DNA of 64,000 nucleotides from Microbacterium sp. GTDB lineage: Bacteria; Actinomycetota; Actinomycetes; Actinomycetales; Microbacteriaceae. Both the position numbers and the translations under genes were made by a program. Below are positions 41,184 through 50,236 of this stretch, one piece after another. How positions within the stretch are numbered: position 1 is the first letter of the stretch; every line of letters starts with the position of its first letter. The notes beneath the pieces are model-generated. The model was not told the origin of the DNA. It made no database searches and saw only the letters and a program-made list of their open reading frames with translations. The DNA lies in NCBI GenBank assembly GCA_019510305.1, contig JAEKKN010000029.1, forward strand, positions 1 through 64,000. The letters are read 5' to 3'.

Positions 41184-41647
41184 TGGCCGAGTTCGTTCTC
41201 GAGACCGTGATCGCGGCGGCGCCCGAGGCAGTGTTCGCCGCATCCCTCGACCCGGCCCTTCATGTGCGCTCCATGGCACAGTACGGCGAGACGATGGTCG
41301 AGGCACCAGCGGGCGGCGCGTTCAGCGAGGGCTCGACGGTGACCTGGAGGGCTCGGCATTTCGGGATCCCTTTCCGGTTGCGCTCCGTCGTCTTCGACAT
41401 CGATCCTCCTCGGCGATTCTGCGATCGGCAGATCTCGGGCCCCTTCGGGGCGTTCCTGCACGAGCACGTGTTCGAGGAGCATCCGCGGGGCACGCTGATG
41501 CGCGACACGATCACGTTCCGCTCACCCGCGGGCCCCATCGGCCGCCTCGTCGATCGACTGTTCATGCGCGAGTACATGCGGCGCCTGATCGCCGAGCGCA
41601 ACGAGTCGCTGGCCGCGGAGATCGAGGGGCGTAGCCTGTCGGCATGA
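41183..41647 (+). CDS. SRPBCC family (START-like) protein
   Basis: A 154-residue helix-grip protein. It starts with MAEFVLETVIAAAPEAVFAASLD, the typical first strand and helix, and ends with the long C-terminal helix (GRLVDRLFMREYMRRLIAERNESLAAEI). SRPBCC proteins bind hydrophobic ligands; some are cyclases or hydrolase co-chaperones. No specific role can be given. It is translated from an ATG overlapping the marR stop and overlaps the YdeI-like gene by ATGA. Confidence 0.8.
   Translation: MAEFVLETVIAAAPEAVFAASLDPALHVRSMAQYGETMVEAPAGGAFSEGSTVTWRARHFGIPFRLRSVVFDIDPPRRFCDRQISGPFGAFLHEHVFEEHPRGTLMRDTITFRSPAGPIGRLVDRLFMREYMRRLIAERNESLAAEIEGRSLSA
41632..41637 (+). promoter_or_regulatory. Internal -10 box before the YdeI-like gene
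   Basis: TAGCCT, then gtcggc, then the ATG at 41644. It lies inside the end of the SRPBCC gene and could give a leaderless transcript in addition to the operon message. Confidence 0.4.
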
Positions 41648-42087
41648 CCGAACTCCGGCTTCACACCGTTCTCTGGGCATCCGGGCCCGCGGCCGCGATC
41701 GTGCTCACCGACGAGCAGGTCGAGTCCTTCGGGGCCGGCAAGGCGTTCCCCGTGTCCGTGACCATCGGCGACCGCACCGCCCGATTGCGTCTCTCCCGCA
41801 TGGGCGGCAAGAACCTGATCGGCTTCAGCAAGGCGGTGCGCACCGAACTCGGGGTCGAGGCCGACCAGGAGATCGACGCCGTGATCACGGTCGATACCGG
41901 CGAACGCACGGTCGAGGTCCCGTCGGCGCTGGCGGAGGCCCTCGACGCCGACCCGGCCCTCCGGGCCGCGTTCGACGCCCTGTCGTACACGAACCGCAAG
42001 GAGCACGCGCGAGCGGTCGCCGAGGCCAAGCAGGAGGCGACCCGAGAGCGCCGCCTCGCCAAGATCGTCGAGGCGCTGCGCGGCTGA
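41644..42087 (+). CDS. DUF1905 / YdeI-OmpD-associated family protein
   Basis: A 147-residue protein with two small modules: a DUF1905 beta-barrel (1-95, with SVTIGDRTARLRLSRMGGKNLIGFSKAVRTELG) and a C-terminal YdeI/OmpD-associated segment (LRAAFDALSYTNRKEHARAVAEAKQEATRERRL). The SYTNRKEHAR core is the hallmark of the second module. The biochemical function is unknown. It ends the marR operon and converges with one base of gap on the enoyl-CoA hydratase gene. Confidence 0.83.
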   Translation: MTELRLHTVLWASGPAAAIVLTDEQVESFGAGKAFPVSVTIGDRTARLRLSRMGGKNLIGFSKAVRTELGVEADQEIDAVITVDTGERTVEVPSALAEALDADPALRAAFDALSYTNRKEHARAVAEAKQEATRERRLAKIVEALRG

Positions 42088-42088
42088 A

Positions 42089-42865
42089 TCAGCGGTTCTG
42101 GAAGTCGGGGGAACGCTTCTCCCGGAACGCGGCCATGCCCTCCTTCTGGTCGGCCGTGTCGAACAGCGCGGCGAACGCCTGCTTCTCGTGGGCCAGACCT
42201 TCGGCGAGGGTGGTCTCCATGGCCGCGTCGAGCGCGGCCTTGGCCGCGTACACCGACGGCAGCGACTTCGACGCGATCGTCACGGCCAGCTTCTCGGCCT
42301 CGGCGAGGAGATCGGATGCCGGCACGACGCGCGACACGAGGCCTGAGCGCTCCGCCTCCTCGGCGCCCATGAAGCGGCCGGAGAGCACGAGCTCGGCCGC
42401 CTTGTAGTAGCCGACTGCGCGGATGAGTCGCTGCGTGCCGCCCATGCCGGGAATGACACCGAGGTTGATCTCGGGCTGCCCGAACTTCGCGGTGTCGGCG
42501 GCGAGGATGATGTCGCACATCATCGCCAGCTCGCAGCCGCCGCCGAGCGCGAAGCCCGAGACCGCGGCGATCACCGGGGTGTGCACTGCGGCGAAGTCGC
42601 GCCAGATGCCGAAGTGATCGGTCGCGATCATCTCGGCGGCCGACATCGTCTCCATCTCCTTGATGTCGGCTCCGGCTGCGAACGCCTTCTCCGACCCGGT
42701 CACGACGATCGCGCCCACACCGTCGTCGGCGTCGAAGGCGACGGCCGCCGCGGTGACCTCTTCGGCCACGCGCCCGTTCAGCGCGTTCAACGCCTTGGGG
42801 CGGTTCAGGGTGATCCATCCCACGCGCCCGCGCTGCTCGACCAGGATCGTCTCGTACTCGGTCAT
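42089..42865 (-). CDS. Enoyl-CoA hydratase / crotonase family
   Basis: A 258-residue crotonase that should hydrate short-chain enoyl-CoA. The oxyanion hole is in AAGADIKEM, and the two catalytic glutamates are in [13 protein letters not shown] and [20 protein letters not shown]. In this gene neighbourhood the natural substrate is methacrylyl-CoA of valine breakdown, although the sequence is of the general EchA8 type. ATG at 42865 with GAGAGG nine bases away. It is the last gene of the mmsA-acyl-CoA dehydrogenase-mmsB series, 46 bases after mmsB. Confidence 0.9.
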   Translation of the reverse strand: MTEYETILVEQRGRVGWITLNRPKALNALNGRVAEEVTAAAVAFDADDGVGAIVVTGSEKAFAAGADIKEMETMSAAEMIATDHFGIWRDFAAVHTPVIAAVSGFALGGGCELAMMCDIILAADTAKFGQPEINLGVIPGMGGTQRLIRAVGYYKAAELVLSGRFMGAEEAERSGLVSRVVPASDLLAEAEKLAVTIASKSLPSVYAAKAALDAAMETTLAEGLAHEKQAFAALFDTADQKEGMAAFREKRSPDFQNR

Positions 42866-42911
42866 CGTGAAGGCCCTCTCCGTTGTGGTCTTCCCAGTAT
42901 GTCCCGCGCCC

Positions 42912-43799
42912 TCAGACCAGATCCTCGCGGATGTCGGTGATGATGCCCGAGAAGTCTCGGGTCGCGCCGGGCCCCTCGGCGTACGCCGCGTAGAGCTCCT
43001 GCGCGAGTCGCCCCATCCTGGCATCCGTCGAGGTCTGCTCGATCGCCTGCAGCGCGAGGCCGAGGTCCTTCGCCATCAGGGCGCCGGCGAAGCCCGGCTG
43101 GTAGTCGCGATTGGCGGGACTGGTCGGCACAGGCCCCGGAACCGGGCAGTTGGTCGTGATCGACCAGCACTGGCCGGATGCCTGCGACACCACGTCGAAC
43201 AGTGCCTGATGCTCGAGACCCAGCCGCTCCCCCAGCACGAAAGCCTCAGCGACCGCGATCTGCGAGACTGCGAGGATCATGTTGTTGCACACCTTGGCGG
43301 CCTGACCGAGCCCCGGGCCGCCGCAGTGCACGATGCGCTTTCCCATCGCCTCGAGCAGCGGAAGCGCCGCGGCAAAGTCCTCATCCGTGCCGCCGACCAT
43401 GAACGCGAGAGTGCCGTTCTCCGCTCCCACCACACCGCCCGAGACGGGCGCGTCGATGTTGCGGTGCCCGGCGGCGACCGCGAGCTCGTGGGCGGTGCGC
43501 GCCTCGTCGACGGCGATCGTGGAGGATTCGATGAACAGCGTGCCGGGCTCGGCCGCGGCCAGCAGACCGTCCTGGTATGCGGAGATCACGTGCCTGCCAG
43601 CGGGGAACATCGTGATCACGACCTCGGCGCCGGAGACCGCGTCGATTCCGAATTCGGTCACCGGCACGCCCGCTGCCTTGGCCGCCTCCACCGCGGCGTC
43701 CATGAGGTCGAATCCACGCACCTCATGCCCCGCGGCGATGAGGTTCTTCGCCATCGGCAGCCCCATGTGACCGAGGCCCAGGAACGCGACCCTGCTCAT
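42912..43799 (-). CDS. mmsB: 3-hydroxyisobutyrate dehydrogenase
   Basis: A 295-residue NAD-dependent beta-hydroxyacid dehydrogenase converting 3-hydroxyisobutyrate to methylmalonate semialdehyde. The Rossmann motif [13 protein letters not shown] is at the N-terminus, [16 protein letters not shown] is the substrate-binding motif and [14 protein letters not shown] carries the catalytic lysine. It overlaps the acyl-CoA dehydrogenase gene by ATGA. The product is the substrate of MmsA, which heads the operon. Confidence 0.93.
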   Translation of the reverse strand: MSRVAFLGLGHMGLPMAKNLIAAGHEVRGFDLMDAAVEAAKAAGVPVTEFGIDAVSGAEVVITMFPAGRHVISAYQDGLLAAAEPGTLFIESSTIAVDEARTAHELAVAAGHRNIDAPVSGGVVGAENGTLAFMVGGTDEDFAAALPLLEAMGKRIVHCGGPGLGQAAKVCNNMILAVSQIAVAEAFVLGERLGLEHQALFDVVSQASGQCWSITTNCPVPGPVPTSPANRDYQPGFAGALMAKDLGLALQAIEQTSTDARMGRLAQELYAAYAEGPGATRDFSGIITDIREDLV

Positions 43800-44977
43800 G
43801 ATGAGGCCCGCATCGAAGCAGAGCCGGCAGGGCGCAGCATCTCTCGTCCGACGATGAGTCGCATGATCTCGTTCGTCCCTTCCAGGATCTGATGCACGCG
43901 CAGATCACGCACGACCCGCTCGATCCCGTAGTCCTGAAGGTACCCGTAGCCGCCGTGCAGCTGAAGGGCCTTATTGGCCACGTCGAACCCGGCGTCCGTG
44001 GCGAAGCGCTTGGCCATCGCGCAGCGCATGGTCGCGTCGGGGGCCTTCTCGTCGACGGCCTGCGCGCCGTCGCGCACCATCAGCCTTGCCGCCTGCAGGT
44101 CGGTGCGCATGTCGGCGATCGCGAACATGATCGACTGCTTCTCGGCCAGCGGCTCGCCGAATGCGACGCGCTCGTGCACGTACTGCACTGCACGATCGAG
44201 CGCCCACTGCGCTCCGCCGATCGAGCAGGCGGCGATGTTGAGGCGTCCGCCGTTGAGCGCCGACATCGCGATCGCGAAGCCCTTGCCCTCGTCTCCGAGC
44301 ATGGCGGATGCCGGTACGCGCACGCCGTCGAAGATGACCTGGCGAGTGGGCTGGGCGTGCCAGCCCATCTTCTTCTCGGGAGCGCCGAAGCCGAGGTTCT
44401 CCAAGTCGCCCGGCACGAGGAAGGCGCTGATGCCACGCGCACCTGCCTCTCCCGTGCGGGCCATGACGACGTAGACGGCGGCCTCGCCTGCCCCCGAGAT
44501 GAACTGCTTCATGCCGGTGAGCACGTAATGATCGCCGTCGCGAACCGCGCTGGTGGAGATGTTGGCGGCATCCGACCCCGCGCCGGGCTCGGTGAGGCAG
44601 TACCCGCCGAACTCCTCCATCGCGGTCAGCTTCGGCAGCCATTCGCCGCGCTGCACGTCATCGCCGTAGGTGTCGATCATCCAGACGACCATGTTGTGGA
44701 TCGAGATGTAGGCGGCGACGGCGGTGTCTCCCTTGGCCAGCTCCTCGAAGATGGCGACGGTGTCGGCGCGGCTCAGCCCGCTGCCGCCGAAGTCCTCGCG
44801 CACGTAGATGCCGCCGAGGCCGAGCTCGCCCGCTCGGTTCAGCGATTCCCGCGGGAAGAGGTGGTTCTCGTCGCGCTCCGCAGCGTAGGGCGCGAGCTCG
44901 GTGTCGGCGAAGTCGCGGACGGCCTCGAGGATCGCCTCGCGTTCCTCAGCGGTGGTGGTGACGGTGGTCATTGTCAT
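43796..44977 (-). CDS. Acyl-CoA dehydrogenase, probable isobutyryl-CoA dehydrogenase
   Basis: A 393-residue FAD enzyme with the signatures YCLTEPGAGSDAA and QLHGGYGYLQDYGIERVVRDLRVHQILEGTNEIMRLI, whose glutamate in EGTNE is the base position used by short and branched-chain members. Operon position suggests isobutyryl-CoA as substrate and ETF as electron acceptor; etfBA lies 3 kb away. AAGGAACC precedes the ATG. It is 25 bases downstream of mmsA and overlaps mmsB. Confidence 0.9.
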   Translation of the reverse strand: MTMTTVTTTAEEREAILEAVRDFADTELAPYAAERDENHLFPRESLNRAGELGLGGIYVREDFGGSGLSRADTVAIFEELAKGDTAVAAYISIHNMVVWMIDTYGDDVQRGEWLPKLTAMEEFGGYCLTEPGAGSDAANISTSAVRDGDHYVLTGMKQFISGAGEAAVYVVMARTGEAGARGISAFLVPGDLENLGFGAPEKKMGWHAQPTRQVIFDGVRVPASAMLGDEGKGFAIAMSALNGGRLNIAACSIGGAQWALDRAVQYVHERVAFGEPLAEKQSIMFAIADMRTDLQAARLMVRDGAQAVDEKAPDATMRCAMAKRFATDAGFDVANKALQLHGGYGYLQDYGIERVVRDLRVHQILEGTNEIMRLIVGREMLRPAGSASMRASS

Positions 44978-45002
44978 CGTGGTTCCTTGTGGGCGAGCAG
45001 GA

Positions 45003-46502
45003 TCAGTGCATGGTGGGGATGACGAAGCTGGCGCCGTCGCGGATGCCCGACGGCCAGCGGCTGGTCACGGTCTTGGTCTTCGTGTAGAAGCGGAAGGCGT
45101 CGGCGCCGTGCTGGTTGAGGTCGCCGAAACCTGATCTCTTCCAGCCCCCGAAGGTGAAGTACGCGATCGGCACCGGGATCGGCACATTGACGCCGACCAT
45201 CCCGACCTCGACGCGGGCGGCGAAGTCACGGGCCGCATCGCCGTCGCGCGTGAAGATCGCGACGCCGTTGCCGTACTCGTGCTCGTTCGCCATCCGCAGC
45301 GCCTGCTCGTAGTCGGCGGCGCGAGCGATCACGAGCACCGGGCCGAAGATCTCCTCACGGTAGATCGCCATGTCTGTGGTGACGTGATCGAACAGCGTCG
45401 GGCCGAGGTAGAAGCCCTCCTCGTGTCCGGGCACCGTGAAACCACGTCCGTCGGCGAGCAGTGTCGCTCCCTCGTCGATGCCCTGCTGGATGTAACCCTC
45501 CACCCGCTCGACAGCGGCGCGGGTGACGAGCGGTCCGTAGTCGACGTCTGCGGCGAGCGACGGCCCGACGCGCAGCCGCGCGACTCGCTCCACCAGCTTG
45601 GCGGCGAGAGCATCCGCCGTCTCCTGCCCCACGGGCACCGCGACGGAGATCGCCATGCAGCGCTCCCCCGCCGAGCCGTACCCGGCGCCGATCAGCGCAT
45701 CTACGGCTTGGTCCAGATCGGCATCCGGCATCACGATCATGTGGTTCTTCGCACCGCCGAAGCACTGGGCGCGCTTTCCGTGGGCCGCCGCGGTGGAGTA
45801 GATGTACTCGGCGATCGGCGTGGACCCGACGAAGCCGACGGCGCGGATGCGGTCGTCGGTCAGCAGCGCGTCGACGGCTTCCTTGTCGCCGTGCACGACG
45901 TTGAGGACACCCGCGGGCAACCCCGCCTCGAGGAAGAGCTCGGCGAGACGCACCGGCACCGAAGGGTCGCGTTCGCTCGGCTTCAGGACCACCGCGTTGC
46001 CCGCGGCGAGCGCCGGGCCGGCCTTCCACAGCGGGATCATGGCCGGGAAGTTGAACGGGGTGATCGCCGCGACCACTCCGAGAGGCTGCCGCATGGAGTA
46101 CACATCGATGCCGGTGCCCGCGCCGGTGGAGTACTCGCCCTTGAGCAGGTGCGGGGCGCCGGCGGCGAACTCGATGACCTCGAGGCCGCGCTGGATGTCG
46201 CCCTTCGCGTCATCGACCGTCTTGCCGTGCTCGCTCGCGAGCATCTCGGCGAGCGTCTGCATCTCGCGCTGGACCAGATCGAGGAAGCGCAGCAGCACAC
46301 GGGCGCGCTTCTGCGGGTTCGTCGCCGCCCAGCCGACCTGCGCCGCCTCGGCGTTGTCGATCGCTTCGCGGACCTCGCCTGCAGAGGCCAGGGGTACGCG
46401 TGCCTGCACGGCGCCGTTGCTGGGGTCGAAGACGTCCGCGAAGCGTCCTTCTTCGGGCGTGAGAAGCGATCCGCCCACGAAATGCGGAACTGTGCGAGTC
46501 AT
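45003..46502 (-). CDS. mmsA: Methylmalonate-semialdehyde dehydrogenase (CoA-acylating)
   Basis: A 499-residue aldehyde dehydrogenase that oxidises methylmalonate semialdehyde to propionyl-CoA and CO2 with NAD and CoA. ITPFNFPAMIPLWK gives the oxyanion asparagine, FVGSTPIAEYIY the NAD segment, and GSAGERCMAISVAV the catalytic cysteine with the MmsA-type Arg before it. ATG 46502 follows AAGGGATG. It is the first gene of the valine operon. An 18-bp inverted repeat lies 63 bases upstream. No regulator of this operon is encoded nearby. Confidence 0.93.
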   Translation of the reverse strand: MTRTVPHFVGGSLLTPEEGRFADVFDPSNGAVQARVPLASAGEVREAIDNAEAAQVGWAATNPQKRARVLLRFLDLVQREMQTLAEMLASEHGKTVDDAKGDIQRGLEVIEFAAGAPHLLKGEYSTGAGTGIDVYSMRQPLGVVAAITPFNFPAMIPLWKAGPALAAGNAVVLKPSERDPSVPVRLAELFLEAGLPAGVLNVVHGDKEAVDALLTDDRIRAVGFVGSTPIAEYIYSTAAAHGKRAQCFGGAKNHMIVMPDADLDQAVDALIGAGYGSAGERCMAISVAVPVGQETADALAAKLVERVARLRVGPSLAADVDYGPLVTRAAVERVEGYIQQGIDEGATLLADGRGFTVPGHEEGFYLGPTLFDHVTTDMAIYREEIFGPVLVIARAADYEQALRMANEHEYGNGVAIFTRDGDAARDFAARVEVGMVGVNVPIPVPIAYFTFGGWKRSGFGDLNQHGADAFRFYTKTKTVTSRWPSGIRDGASFVIPTMH

Positions 46503-46564
46503 TGTGTGACATCCCTTCATGCCGTCGTTGGCACAATGCGATGCTACTCCGAGGGCCGAACATT

Positions 46565-46582
46565 TACTAGGACGTCCTTGTA
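46565..46582. promoter_or_regulatory. TetR-type inverted repeat upstream of mmsA
   Basis: TACTAGGAC and GTCCTTGTA pair at 8 of 9 positions with no spacer; the core AGGACGTCCT is exact. It sits in the intergenic region upstream of mmsA and the divergent metalloprotease gene. The cognate regulator is not in the window. Confidence 0.5.
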
Positions 46583-46741
46583 TACCGGAATGATCATGGA
46601 GGCGAACCGCGTCCATCTCGCGCACCCTCTTCCCTTGCACGACAGGAGCACGGTAGACCTTTATCCGTGCGCCTGATCGGCGCACACCCGATCGCATCGT
46701 GGCGATGACCTTTCGCACCGATGCGCGCGAAAAGGAGAAAC

Positions 46742-49561
46742 ATGTCTCAACGGACGGCTCAAGCACGACGGCGTGCTTTGGCGACGACGACGGCGCTCGC
46801 ACTGGCGACCACCGGATTCGTGGCCCTCGGCTCCGGCGCGGCCACCGCGGCCCCGCCGAATGCGGATGCCCCTCAGGCTCCGGCAGTGATCGGCGACGAC
46901 GAGTACTACATGAACTACGTGGCACCGCGGGCGGAAGGCGCATTCGACTCATCCGACGACTCGCTGATCACGAGCGGCAGCGCCAGAGGCCCGTATGGCG
47001 GCAGCCCCATCGAACGGGCGAACAAGAACGACGAGAAGTTCGCGCAGGGCAACCCGGTGGCGGCGAGGCAGCTCGCGAAGACCGAGGCTCAATCGATCAA
47101 GACCGGCAAGAGCCCCAAGGCGCTGAAGCACTCGAAGACCACGCAGCAGGCGAAGCTGCTCACGATCCTGGTCGAGTTCGACGGCACCGACGACTTCTCC
47201 GACCTCTACGTCCCCACCGAATTCGGCGCCACGACCTGCATGCCGGGCAGTCAGCAGGGTCCGACCCTGCACAACAACATCCCGAACCCCGCAGATGCGG
47301 CACAGCCCGACAACAACAGCATGTGGGTGTCGGACTTCTCCTCCGAGCACTACAACAAGATGCTGTTCTCCGAGGACGGCATCACCGAGCGGGTGCGCAC
47401 CGATCTGACGGGGCCCGACGGACAGCCCGGATTCGACATCTCGGGTTACACGATGAAGAACATGTACGAGGAGATGTCGCGCGGCGCATATTCCCTCACG
47501 GGCGAAGCGACGGCGTGGGTCTCTGTGCCGCATTCCGAGGGATACTACGGCGCGACGGTCTGCCATCTGAACGACGAGGGCGTGTACGAGGCCGGCCCGA
47601 TGCAGGACCAGCAGGGCCACCCTGACAACCCGCTCGGACCCGGCCAGCTGCCGATCGATGCTGTCGCAGCCGTCGCCGCGGCCGACCCGGACTTCCCCTG
47701 GGCCGAATACGACATCGAGGACCAGGGCGACCGTGACGGCGACGGCAACGTCAACGAACCCGACGGCGTGATCGACCACGTCGTGCTCGTGCACGCAGGC
47801 GAGGACAAGTCGGGCGGCGGCGGCAAGGAGGGCACCTACGCGATCTGGGCGCATTCCTCGGCTGTGGCCGGCGGCGCCACGATCCCCGGCACCGACTTCA
47901 AGATCTCGAACTACATCATCCAGCCGGAGGACTCGGGCGTCGGCGTGTTCGCTCACGAGTACGGTCACGACCTCGGTCTACCCGACCTGTACGACACGTC
48001 GAACAACGGCAACTCCGACGTCGACTTCTGGGATCTGATGAGCTCGGGATCGCACTCGGGCCCGATCTTCCAGTCGATGCCGACGCACATGGGCATCTGG
48101 GACAAATGGGTGCTCGGCTGGGTGGACCCGCAGGTCGTGAACCCCGGTGACGACCCGACGACGATCAAGGTCGGTCAGTCGTCACGCCCGAAGAAGGGCA
48201 CGAAGGACGGCATCAAGATCAATCTCCCCGACAAGGAGATCGTGTTCACCACGCCGCACAGCGGCGCGGAGGCGTGGTACTCGGGCGCCGATCAGAGCTG
48301 GGCGGATGCACGCCTGACCCGCACGATCGACTCCGTGCCCGCCGACGCGCGTTTCTGGATGTGGAACGACTACGTGATCGAGGAGGACTGGGACTACGGC
48401 TTCATCGAGGTCTCGACCGACGGCGGAAGCACCTGGACCGAGCAGAAGGTCTACGACGAGTCCGGGGCGCTGGTGTCCACAGATGACGGCTACAACGACC
48501 CGAACGGGCGCATGGCCGACTTCGGCGGCAAGAAGTACGGCCTCACCGGGTCGTCCGGCGGCTGGCGCCACGACTACGTCGATCTGACGGCGTTCGCCGG
48601 GCAGAGCATCCAGCTCCGCCTTCGTCAGGCGACGGATGCAGGCTTCGAGGAGCGCGGCTGGTTCTCCGACGACTTCGCGCTGACGAGCGCCGGAGCCGAG
48701 GTCTGGACCGACGACGTCGAGTCGGGCGACAACGGCTGGACCGCAACGGATGTCAGCTGGACCGACACGAGTGGCGCCGGCTGGCACCGCGACAGCGGCA
48801 CGCAGATCAAGGCGCAGTTCTACATGGTCGAGTGGCGCAACTACGACGGATTCGACGAAGGCCTGAAGTACGGATACACCACGGTGTACTCCGCAGAGGG
48901 CTGGAAGGTCGAAAAGGTGCCGTACAACGCTCCCGGCGCACTGGTCTGGTACCGCGACACCGCCTACGGTGATGCGAACGATGTGGTGAACCACGTCGCC
49001 GACAACCTGACGAACCTGCCGAGCTACGGAGCCAAGGGCGGTCTGCTGCTCGTCGACAGTCACTTCGATCCGCTGCGCCGCACCGGAGCCGAAGCAGCTC
49101 TCGACCCGTCGACGCTGAAGAACGTCTCCACCCGCGCACAGTCGTCGAACGCCGCGTTCGGCCTCGTGCCGACCACGTCGTTCAAGGACTGCCTGGTCGA
49201 CGCGAACCTCGCCAACGAGGCATGCACGACGTTCGCTCCGCAGGCGCCGGTGAGCACCTTCACGGACGACCAGGGTTGGGTCGCCGGCATCGAGGTGCGG
49301 GACGGTCAGCTGCTGAACCGTCTGCGTGACGCCTCGGTCGTCGTGCCCTCGGTGAACGGGGCGCCCTACTCGACGCGAGTGGTGAACCCCGACGGCACCC
49401 CGGCGACCGACGCGTACGGTCTCGACCTCGGGTTCACGGTGCTCGGCACCGGCAACCCCGCGGACGCGGGCGTGGGCTACGGCACGGTGGTCACGGTCAA
49501 GAAGTCGATGCAGGGCGACACCGCCGCCCTCATCACGGTGACCGCGCCGCGCGCGGGCTGA
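46742..49561 (+). CDS. Secreted M6 family metalloprotease (immune inhibitor A type)
   Basis: A 939-residue secreted zinc protease. Residues 1-38 are a signal peptide (basic start, ALATTTALALATTGFVAL, cleavage near AATAAP). The zinc site is HEYGH (405-409), followed by DLGLPDLYDT. The catalytic domain (about 130-560) has the M6 features LLTILVEFDG and DFWDLMSSGSHSG. Downstream are MAM/immune-inhibitor-like beta domains (SVPADARFWMWNDYVIEEDWDYGFIEVS). Such enzymes degrade host or environmental proteins. AAAAGGAGA precedes ATG 46742. The leader contains a 7-bp hairpin at 46667-46685. A terminator follows. Confidence 0.88.
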   Translation: MSQRTAQARRRALATTTALALATTGFVALGSGAATAAPPNADAPQAPAVIGDDEYYMNYVAPRAEGAFDSSDDSLITSGSARGPYGGSPIERANKNDEKFAQGNPVAARQLAKTEAQSIKTGKSPKALKHSKTTQQAKLLTILVEFDGTDDFSDLYVPTEFGATTCMPGSQQGPTLHNNIPNPADAAQPDNNSMWVSDFSSEHYNKMLFSEDGITERVRTDLTGPDGQPGFDISGYTMKNMYEEMSRGAYSLTGEATAWVSVPHSEGYYGATVCHLNDEGVYEAGPMQDQQGHPDNPLGPGQLPIDAVAAVAAADPDFPWAEYDIEDQGDRDGDGNVNEPDGVIDHVVLVHAGEDKSGGGGKEGTYAIWAHSSAVAGGATIPGTDFKISNYIIQPEDSGVGVFAHEYGHDLGLPDLYDTSNNGNSDVDFWDLMSSGSHSGPIFQSMPTHMGIWDKWVLGWVDPQVVNPGDDPTTIKVGQSSRPKKGTKDGIKINLPDKEIVFTTPHSGAEAWYSGADQSWADARLTRTIDSVPADARFWMWNDYVIEEDWDYGFIEVSTDGGSTWTEQKVYDESGALVSTDDGYNDPNGRMADFGGKKYGLTGSSGGWRHDYVDLTAFAGQSIQLRLRQATDAGFEERGWFSDDFALTSAGAEVWTDDVESGDNGWTATDVSWTDTSGAGWHRDSGTQIKAQFYMVEWRNYDGFDEGLKYGYTTVYSAEGWKVEKVPYNAPGALVWYRDTAYGDANDVVNHVADNLTNLPSYGAKGGLLLVDSHFDPLRRTGAEAALDPSTLKNVSTRAQSSNAAFGLVPTTSFKDCLVDANLANEACTTFAPQAPVSTFTDDQGWVAGIEVRDGQLLNRLRDASVVVPSVNGAPYSTRVVNPDGTPATDAYGLDLGFTVLGTGNPADAGVGYGTVVTVKKSMQGDTAALITVTAPRAG

Positions 49562-49582
49562 TTCCGAGCAATCGACCGAGAG

Positions 49583-49614
49583 GCGCCGGCTCTGACATGC
49601 GTCAGGGCCGGCGC
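49583..49614. terminator. Hairpin terminator after the M6 protease gene
   Basis: GCGCCGGCTCTGAC (49583-49596) pairs with GTCAGGGCCGGCGC (49601-49614) over 14 positions, one a possible G-U, around atgc. It separates two convergent genes. Confidence 0.7.
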
Positions 49615-49639
49615 TTCTGCGCGTGCGATGGTTTCACGG

Positions 49640-50086
49640 TCATGTGATGTCGTCGAGCTGCAGTGCGCGCACGCCCCTGTTGTGCAGCACGAACTGGGCG
49701 CGAAGCGGCACATCGAGGGCGGTCGCCGCATCGAGCATCGCACGCGACCACTCCCGGTCCTCGACGCCGACCACGCTGGAGCCGAGACGCTCCCACACGA
49801 GCACGACCGCGGCGTTGCCGGTCATCTCGCGCAGCATGCCGATGCGGTGCATCAGCAGCGTCGCCTGATCGACGTCGCCCAGGTCGTCGGTGCGGGTGAT
49901 CACGGTCGGATCGTCGGGGTAGTCGTCCATCGGCATCAGTGGGTCGCCCAGGCAGCCACGATCGTCGATGAACAGCAGCCACATCTGGCGCCGATTGGCA
50001 CGGTCGAGCAGGAGCTCGATCAGCGAGCGCAGGTCTTCGCTGCTCTCGAGCGGTCGATCTTTCAGCGGGGTGGTCGTGTCTGTCAT
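49640..50086 (-). CDS. Conserved-looking protein of unknown function
   Basis: A 148-residue soluble protein with no recognised family. It has a short acidic N-terminus, a helix (SSEDLRSLIELLLDRANRRQ), alternating strands (MWLLFIDDRGCLGDPLMPM, AAVVLVWERLGSSVVGVED) and helices, giving an alpha/beta look. ATG 50086 is chosen over an upstream ATG because it removes a basic Arg-rich tail and has AGGA six bases away. It converges on the protease gene and is separated from the amylase-pullulanase gene by 150 bases with no obvious signal. Confidence 0.68.
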   Translation of the reverse strand: MTDTTTPLKDRPLESSEDLRSLIELLLDRANRRQMWLLFIDDRGCLGDPLMPMDDYPDDPTVITRTDDLGDVDQATLLMHRIGMLREMTGNAAVVLVWERLGSSVVGVEDREWSRAMLDAATALDVPLRAQFVLHNRGVRALQLDDIT

Positions 50087-50236
50087 GCACCGATCCTGCG
50101 GCATCCGCCGGATCGTCCTCCGCGGAATTCCGCGGGCTGGGGACAAGTTCCCGGCATCCGCCCTCCGGTGCAGGAAGAGTCGGATGCCGGGCTCACCCGT
50201 TCGCCAGCGACGCGAGGGCCCGCCGCCTGTCCCTCC

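Noticed and set aside
46667..46685. GTGCGCC-tgatc-GGCGCAC hairpin in the protease leader as a riboswitch
   Set aside because: A single 7-bp stem with no aptamer-like conserved bases or expression platform; too little for a riboswitch call.
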